DNA of 10,964 bases from assembly GCA_002436115.1 (NCBI GenBank), contig DIXV01000050.1, positions 1-10,964 on the forward strand, in the 5' to 3' direction. Positions 7,056 to 10,964 of the stretch are shown here, one piece after another; the stretch's first letter is position 1, and every line of letters starts with the position of its first letter. Source of the DNA: Streptococcus sp. UBA6071 (GTDB lineage: Bacteria; Bacillota; Bacilli; Lactobacillales; Streptococcaceae). The notes beneath the pieces are model-generated. The model saw nothing but the letters and a program-made list of their open reading frames with translations. It made no database searches and was not told where the DNA came from. Position numbers and translations under genes: made by a program.

Positions 7056-7065
7056 GTATTTAAAT
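7044..7065. promoter_or_regulatory. Perfect palindrome over the pmtA -35 box, probable operator
   Basis: Two 10-base arms (7044-7053 and 7056-7065; atttaaatac and its exact complement) flank an AA centre. The palindrome covers the -35 box of the ATPase promoter, a classic position for a dimeric repressor. The 22-base even spacing does not fit the PerR pattern (7-1-7) or the CopY box (TACAnnTGTA), and no regulator gene is in the window, so the bound protein is unknown. Confidence 0.6.
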
Positions 7066-7074
7066 GAATAAATG

Positions 7075-7101
7075 ATAAAAAAATGAGACAATGACTGCCT
7101 C
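7075..7101 (-). terminator. Intrinsic terminator upstream of the pmtA promoter
   Basis: On the minus strand a 6-bp stem GAGGCA/TGTCTC (7101-7096 with 7090-7085, one G-T pair) with a 5-base loop is followed by A and seven T. It is about 225 bases past the U32 gene stop and just before the ATPase promoter, so it would end transcripts from the U32 gene or from an RNA in the gap. Confidence 0.7.
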
Positions 7102-7324
7102 GAAAAAATAGGGGAGCTGAACAGATGCAAGCCTTGACCAGTTGTGGAGCTTGACTCTCCAATCTGGACATACCAAGTAGCCTCCTTTATAAAATAAGGC
7201 AAGTCAATCAACTAATCGGTTTCGTTTCTATTCTACCATTCATAAGCCTCAACCCTTTGTTTGAGGTCTTGTTTTCTGCTTCTTAAGCACTTACTTCTGC
7301 CGTCTCCCTTTTTAGCTCTGCTCA
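7102..7324. other. Gene-free stretch between the U32 gene and the pmtA control region
   Basis: About 220 bases with no credible gene. It contains a nested inverted repeat at 7138-7167 (CCAG/CTGG outer, GGAG/CTCC inner) and a 6-bp repeat CCTCAA/TTGAGG near 7245-7265 without a T run. A 41-codon reading frame at 7171-7046 (minus) has a good GGAGG site 9 bases upstream, but it runs through the terminator and into the pmtA operator, so I do not call it a gene. The hairpins and downstream terminator would fit a short transcript, but no promoter is evident. Confidence 0.4.
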
Positions 7325-8251
7325 TTATTTTACAAGATCTGGATCAAGCTCGTAGAAGCCTGTATCCAAGCCTCTCCCTTTTGGGTGATGTTTCTGTAAC
7401 TCTTCGTTCAAAATCAGGGCTTTTTCCTGTGAAAAAGTTCCCGCCAAGAGAGCTTCTTTCGCTTGAATAAAGAGAGCAGCTATGGCTACAAAGTCCTTAC
7501 CTGGACAATAAACACCATCTAGTTTCCAGTTGACAAATCCATGAGAATGGAGTTCTGAAAGTTTGGTCATCATGGTGATGTCATTATTGATGAAAATGTG
7601 AGTCCCATGATTATCCTCATAAATCGAATAATGCGTCTCAGGTTTGTTAGGCTCGGATAAGAAAAGACCTCGATCTTTATCTATCTTATCTTCAATCCCT
7701 GTAAATCGGTAATAGTTCTGAAGCAATGGACGCTTAGAGTGATGGATAACAGAAGCACCATAAACCAATATTTCAGCTGGAAGTTCGAGATTTTTTGCAA
7801 TGTCAAAGAGTTCAGCAGCTGGAATTTCTCTAGCTAGAACAGCCTCTGCCGCACCATGCTGGTGCCAAAAATTAAGCTGGCGACTACTTGTTGCCATAAC
7901 CGAGGTGTCATAGATTGGCTTAAGCGTGTAGCCATCTCGGTCAAGGATATAAAAAACACCTGTATCTCCTACTGTCACATAGTCTGCTTTGATTTCTTCA
8001 AGAAAATCTAAATAAGGTTTTAGCTGATCCATCATCTCTTGATGCATGAGCGCATTTACCGCTACTGTTATCGCTTTTTTGCGTTCGTGTGCTAAACGAG
8101 CAAGCTCTTTCAATTCGTCGTGTGTAAAAGTTTTAGGTAACCGTAAACCAAACTGACTCTCACCAACATAGATACGATCTACTCCTACTTCTAAAAGGGC
8201 TTTAGCCTGTTCAATACTTTCAGCTGTTGCTGTTATAATAATCTCTTTCAT
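7325..8251 (-). CDS. U32-family peptidase-like protein lacking the cysteine signature
   Basis: This 308-residue cytosolic protein belongs to the U32 family, whose members include collagenase-like PrtC and RNA-hydroxylation factors such as RlhA and TrhP; the substrate here is not predictable. It has a TIM-barrel-like start (KEIIITATAESIEQAKALLEVGVDRIYVG), then VNALMHQEMMD, YVTVGDTGVF and AREIPAAEL. The usual U32 signature contains several Cys in the EIFVHGALC...GRC region; here the equivalent at 160-176 reads EILVYGASVIHHSKRP with no Cys. It resembles the short U32 proteins often paired in Firmicutes with a longer canonical one, but no partner lies immediately downstream. I start at the ATG at 8251. 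The in-frame ATGs at 8260 and 8275 overlap or precede a TATAAT box, and none of the three has a proper ribosome binding site. Confidence 0.88.
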   Translation of the reverse strand: MKEIIITATAESIEQAKALLEVGVDRIYVGESQFGLRLPKTFTHDELKELARLAHERKKAITVAVNALMHQEMMDQLKPYLDFLEEIKADYVTVGDTGVFYILDRDGYTLKPIYDTSVMATSSRQLNFWHQHGAAEAVLAREIPAAELFDIAKNLELPAEILVYGASVIHHSKRPLLQNYYRFTGIEDKIDKDRGLFLSEPNKPETHYSIYEDNHGTHIFINNDITMMTKLSELHSHGFVNWKLDGVYCPGKDFVAIAALFIQAKEALLAGTFSQEKALILNEELQKHHPKGRGLDTGFYELDPDLVK

Positions 8252-8258
8252 AGCTTCC

Positions 8259-8267
8259 ATTATATCA
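8259..8267 (-). promoter_or_regulatory. Extended -10 promoter abutting the U32 start codon
   Basis: On the minus strand TGATATAAT is a consensus TATAAT (8264-8259) with a TGn extension. No good -35 box lies 16-18 bases upstream, as allowed for extended -10 promoters. Initiation 7 bases downstream of the -10 would be at about 8252, one base before the ATG at 8251, implying a leaderless or nearly leaderless mRNA. Confidence 0.55.
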
Positions 8268-8656
8268 CATCTCACTCAGCAGTCCTAGTCTACAAACTTA
8301 AATATCTGCGCCTTTTTAGACGCTTATCCTTCAGGCTATTTTATCCACAGTTCCTTAGCTGAATATCGTCAGACAGCTGCTAACTTATTTTTCTCCGCCT
8401 AACCGCAAGTTAAGAAAGCTTGCTCCTATTAAATTTTCTAAGCAAACTGACCGTTTTAGTCACGCGCAAGCTAGCGTTTAAAATGAAAACGTCTGAACAG
8501 GTACTAAGGCTTCCCTTACCTAGCATTTTGTGGTCTGAAAATCACTCACAGGCGCTTCCTGCCACTATAGGTGGAAATAGGAAGCGGCTTTGCCTTTTCG
8601 TAATTCTCACTTTTCTTTTTTATCATTCACTAGGATAGTCTATCGCTTTCAGTCTC
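8268..8656. other. Gene-free stretch dense in inverted repeats, possible structured RNA
   Basis: About 390 bases with no convincing gene on either strand. Several hairpins can be drawn: 8554-8585 (GCTTCCT/AGGAAGC outside CCAC/GTGG), one near 8500-8525 (AGGTA/TACCT), CGTTT/AAACG near 8475-8492, GCAAG/CTTGC near 8404-8424, AGCTG/CAGCT near 8357-8380 and a GCG/CGC repeat near 8308-8324. I checked by eye for RNase P, tmRNA, 6S and T-box signatures and found none. A terminator whose T run faces the plus strand lies just beyond at 8657-8702. It may be a structured small RNA or decayed sequence. Confidence 0.35.
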
Positions 8657-8702
8657 ATACAAAATACGCCAAAATGAATTATTGGCGTACTTGTATTTTT
8701 TT
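8657..8702. terminator. Bidirectional intrinsic terminator
   Basis: An 8-bp inner stem (8665-8672 with 8682-8689, TACGCCAA/TTGGCGTA) and a 6-bp outer stem (8657-8662 with 8691-8696) enclose a 9-base loop. The T run (8696-8702) follows on the plus strand. On the minus strand the inner stem is followed by TTTTGTAT, so it can also terminate the glycosyltransferase transcript, whose last stop codon is about 105 bases upstream. The best-formed direction is plus, where no gene is apparent. Confidence 0.75.
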
Positions 8703-8806
8703 CAAAACGGCATCTTTTACTTGTCTTAAACAAGGAATTCATTAGGGTTGGCTTTGCATCTCAGATTACCCATCATGCCTTGATAAGTCTTTCAGAAGTT
8801 TTTGGC

Positions 8807-9907
8807 TTACTTTTTTAGTAGCTGTCTAAATATCCTAAAGGGTTTTGTAAGGGTGTATCCTATTCTAAAACTTTTCGAACGAAGAATTTTGTCTATTTCA
8901 GTGACCTTCTCTTGAATTTGCTTATCTTTTTGCTGAAGCTCTTCCTGTTGCTCTATTATTTGGTCATCTTTTTGCTGAAGCTCTTCCTTTTGCCCTGTTA
9001 TTTGGCGATCTTTGTCTTGAAGCTGTTCGTTCTGAGCTTGGATTTGCATATTTTTCCCAACAATCGTATTGGCAAGGCTGAAGAATTCATTGGCTTCGAG
9101 TTGATAAATATATTTGTCTATATCAGGGTGGTCAGCATAGGCCTGACGAATATAAACCATAATTTCACGGAAAAGCTCTGGGTAAGGGATCTCCTTGTCT
9201 CCATACCTTATCGGGCGGTTCAAGGCGTTTTGCATTGTTGACTCGGAATGAAGTCTGTAGTAATAAAGAGGACATTCTACAATCGAGATTCTGTCATCTT
9301 TTACCTTACGCATAATTTGAGTTAAAATGATATTGTCCTCTAAAATATTTGATTTTAAAGGGCTAAAGTCCAAGTCTTCAAGGATTGATCGTGCAAATAG
9401 CTTACTCGTTATCGACTGCATAATAAAATCTGGCATTTTCCTCATCATATATTTTTGAGCAAAAAGACCAATCAGATTCGTTTCTAGATGTGCCCTAAAT
9501 ACCGAATCCTCTAGTTCTAAGACATCATCATCAGTGAAGGTTTGAAGAAGAGCAACTGAAATAGAGGTGTTGTCTTTTTTGATTCCCTCTAATAAAAACG
9601 CTACATAGTTTTTTGAAACAAGATCATCGGAATCAACAAAACAAATATAGTCCCCTTTTGACGTTAGAAAACCATTATTTCTTGCAATTGCCTGACCAGT
9701 ATTTTCCTGATCCAAAACGATTACACGTTTATCTTTTTGGGCATAGGCCTTGCAAATCTCTAAGGAGCGATCTGTTGACCCATCGTTCACACATATCACT
9801 TCAAGCGTCTTGTAGGTTTGATTGCTAATAGACTCTAGACAGTCTAAGAGATATTTTTCAGCATTGTATACAGGTATGATGACGGATACTAATGGCGTTT
9901 CTTTCAT
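8807..9907 (-). CDS. Family 2 glycosyltransferase with C-terminal coiled coil
   Basis: This 366-residue GT-A enzyme probably transfers a sugar from a nucleotide donor during cell-surface polysaccharide assembly on the cytosolic face of the membrane; donor and acceptor are not predictable. The catalytic domain spans about 7-230: PLVSVIIPVYNAEKYLLDCLESI, NDGSTD (41-46) and the metal-binding VDSDD (91-95). After about residue 285 comes a Gln/Glu/Lys-rich coiled coil built from three 14-residue units (KDRQITGQKEELQQ, KDDQIIEQQEELQQ and a diverged third). The basic tail SKSFRIGYTLTKPFRIFRQLLKK (344-366) could lie on the membrane. The ATG at 9907 has AAAGGAAA 8 bases upstream. It is 25 bases after the other glycosyltransferase and so in the same operon. 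Confidence 0.9.
   Translation of the reverse strand: MKETPLVSVIIPVYNAEKYLLDCLESISNQTYKTLEVICVNDGSTDRSLEICKAYAQKDKRVIVLDQENTGQAIARNNGFLTSKGDYICFVDSDDLVSKNYVAFLLEGIKKDNTSISVALLQTFTDDDVLELEDSVFRAHLETNLIGLFAQKYMMRKMPDFIMQSITSKLFARSILEDLDFSPLKSNILEDNIILTQIMRKVKDDRISIVECPLYYYRLHSESTMQNALNRPIRYGDKEIPYPELFREIMVYIRQAYADHPDIDKYIYQLEANEFFSLANTIVGKNMQIQAQNEQLQDKDRQITGQKEELQQKDDQIIEQQEELQQKDKQIQEKVTEIDKILRSKSFRIGYTLTKPFRIFRQLLKK
8924..9049 (-). repeat. Three tandem 42-bp units encoding the coiled coil
   Basis: The motif atctttttgctgaagctctt (plus strand) starts at 8924 and recurs at 8966; a diverged copy starts at 9008. The period is exactly 42 bases, or 14 residues (two heptads), so changes in copy number would keep the frame and lengthen or shorten the coil. 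The first two units are close to identical over their first half and differ in the second half. Confidence 0.85.
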
Positions 9908-9932
9908 TTGCTTTTCCTTTCAAAAACAGCTT

Positions 9933-10964
9933 TTATCTACCAAGCTTTTGTTTTATTTTTCTTAGTGACTCTACGGGATGACGAACAATAACCATCAGCA
10001 AGCGGAGAGGTTTGGTTAGCTTATAAGATTTGGAGTTGATAAGTCCATTAAAGCTGTTCGTCAGGTGTGCTACCTCATCTCTACGATGGTCAATCTCAGC
10101 CCTATAGCTGGAAACCAATTCATTGAGGCGATTAATTTCATTATCCTTTAGTTGATTATTATATTCCCACATTTCTTTAATATACTTAATGTCTTCTACC
10201 AAAAATTCATCGGCAAGGATTGTTTCGACGCCTCTATGGAGCATTTCACCTAGTCGTAAATGAGCAATCGCCTCCAAGAGCTTCTCTCTCTCTTTTTCAT
10301 CTAATGGCAAGGCCTTAACAATCTTTCTTCGATACATAGCCAATTCATCAAATGTCTCAATTTTCCCTAGCTTTCGGCCATTAAGGTCGTTTGGTTTATT
10401 CACTCTACTCAAAACATCATCTTTGTGGTTACACCTATAATAATAAAAGGGACGATCTTTTAAGATAGACATTTTTTGCATTCTAGAATAAAGCTGTGCC
10501 GAGAAAAAGTTATCTTCGTATTGTTTATAGTTGACAGCTAACCAGTCAAAGTCTTTAAAGAGGTGGCGCTTGTATAGTTTCCCTGTGGCAGTAGTCGGAT
10601 AAACACCCTCGTACTCCGCCTGAAATAGAAAACTAAAAATAGCAACCAAGCCTTCTTTTTCAACAAGTTCATCTTCTGAAAATCTAGAAGAGTAGTCTTC
10701 CATCTCTACCCTGTGATGGCTAACAATGGTAAAGGGAGCAACTGATAAGTCACTCTCGGTTTGAACTACTGCCTGTAGATGCATCTCGAGTGTTTGCGGA
10801 TGGATAAAATCATCACTATCAAGAAAATAGATATAGTCTCCACGAGAATGGCTAAAACCTGTCGCTCGTGCCATATTCAACCCTTCATTTTTGGGTTTAT
10901 GAATAACCTTTATGCGGGAATCCTTTTTTGCAAACGCATCTGCCATCTCACCTGATCTGTCTGG
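9933..10964 (-). CDS. Family 2 glycosyltransferase, N-terminus cut by window edge
   Basis: The frame is open to the window edge. Six codons before the first internal ATG (10946) read PDRSGE, which with the following MADAFAKKDSRIKVI matches the usual stretch after the NDGS motif of GT2 enzymes. So 10946 is not the true start, and roughly 40-45 residues (VSVIVPVYN to NDGS) lie outside the window. Visible are GDYIYFLDSDDFIHP (metal-binding DSDD), the rest of the GT-A domain, a helical region, a coiled coil (NNQLKDNEINRLNELVSSYRAEIDHRRDEVAHL) and a basic tail with SKSYKLTKPLRLL and KLGR at the end. It is the same type of protein as its downstream neighbour, with the same tail motif, and probably acts in the same surface-glycan pathway. 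The gap of 25 bases to that gene supports one operon. Confidence 0.9.
   Translation of the reverse strand, partial: PDRSGEMADAFAKKDSRIKVIHKPKNEGLNMARATGFSHSRGDYIYFLDSDDFIHPQTLEMHLQAVVQTESDLSVAPFTIVSHHRVEMEDYSSRFSEDELVEKEGLVAIFSFLFQAEYEGVYPTTATGKLYKRHLFKDFDWLAVNYKQYEDNFFSAQLYSRMQKMSILKDRPFYYYRCNHKDDVLSRVNKPNDLNGRKLGKIETFDELAMYRRKIVKALPLDEKEREKLLEAIAHLRLGEMLHRGVETILADEFLVEDIKYIKEMWEYNNQLKDNEINRLNELVSSYRAEIDHRRDEVAHLTNSFNGLINSKSYKLTKPLRLLMVIVRHPVESLRKIKQKLGR

Noticed and set aside
7020..7070. PerR box in the pmtA promoter, expected from S. pyogenes pmtA
   Set aside because: I found only a half-site-like TATAAT at the -10 box. The 7-1-7 pattern is not present, and the palindrome seen has an even 10-2-10 layout.
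7046..7171. 41-codon minus-strand frame with an AAAGGAGG site
   Set aside because: The ribosome binding site is good, but the frame passes through the terminator at 7075-7101 and ends in the operator palindrome. The predicted product has no familiar features.
6999..7211. 70-codon minus-strand open frame across the pmtA promoter
   Set aside because: It runs through a terminator, the palindrome, the -35/-10 boxes and the predicted transcription start. It has no family resemblance, so it is a chance frame over regulatory DNA.
8420..8638. 72-codon plus-strand open frame in the region upstream of the U32 gene
   Set aside because: It begins with TTG, has no good ribosome binding site, no recognisable domain and low-complexity Leu/Phe/Lys composition. 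It overlaps the hairpin-rich stretch and is better explained as noncoding.
8268..8656. RNase P RNA, tmRNA, 6S RNA or T-box in the long gap
   Set aside because: The diagnostic core motifs (GAGGAAAGTCC for RNase P, tmRNA end and resume-codon region, T-box GGTGGTACCGCG) are absent on both strands.
8924..9049. CRISPR-like array because of regular spacing
   Set aside because: The 42-bp units are contiguous, lie in frame inside a coding region and encode heptads. There are no unique spacers.
8912..9241. 109-codon plus-strand open frame opposite the glycosyltransferase coiled coil
   Set aside because: Its Leu/Phe-rich repeats are the antisense reading of the 42-bp coiled-coil repeats on the minus strand. 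It is a shadow of a well-supported gene.

Overview
The window looks like the chromosome of a Streptococcus or a very close relative. The evidence is the gene set (Asp23-family protein, then FakA, then IlvB/IlvN, preceded by a short L28 gene), the low-GC sequence, strong AGGAGG-type ribosome binding sites, TG-extended -10 promoters, a CodY-type box and U-rich intrinsic terminators. From memory, the Asp23-FakA-IlvB-IlvN order is also found in Streptococcus mutans. I cannot name the species. Every convincing gene is on the minus strand, so transcription runs from high to low coordinates.

Region by region, in the direction of transcription. (1) 10964-8807: two adjacent family-2 glycosyltransferases, the first cut by the window edge. 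Both have a coiled-coil region and a basic C-terminal tail with an LTKPxR motif. (2) 8806-8252: about 530 bases with no credible gene. It holds a bidirectional terminator and a stretch dense in inverted repeats, and ends in an extended -10 promoter almost on top of the next start codon. (3) 8251-7325: a U32-family peptidase-like protein that lacks the family's cysteine signature. (4) 7324-6790: a control region with a terminator, a sigma-A-type promoter, a perfect 10-bp-arm palindrome over the -35 box, and a structured leader that I read as a NiCo/czcD-family transition-metal riboswitch leading into a long intrinsic terminator. (5) 6789-4963: a P1B-4 type heavy-metal ATPase (SPC and HEGST motifs), PmtA/PfeT-like and so probably an Fe(II)/Co(II) exporter. 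(6) 4823-2458: rpmB (L28) with its own promoter and terminator, then an Asp23-family gene and fakA in a tight two-gene unit, ending at a strong terminator. (7) 2224-1: the ilvB-ilvN operon, with a promoter, a one-mismatch CodY box in the leader and an 8-base gene overlap. ilvN runs off the left edge.

The most interesting element is the metal exporter with its leader RNA and promoter palindrome. It looks like a two-layer metal-responsive switch: an operator at the promoter and an aptamer/terminator in the leader. czcD-family aptamers have been reported to respond to Ni, Co and Fe(II), and P1B-4 pumps export Fe(II)/Co(II), so sensor and output agree. The other genes are ordinary housekeeping or surface-glycan functions: branched-chain amino acid synthesis under probable CodY control, exogenous fatty acid phosphorylation by FakA, and cell-surface polysaccharide assembly by the glycosyltransferases.
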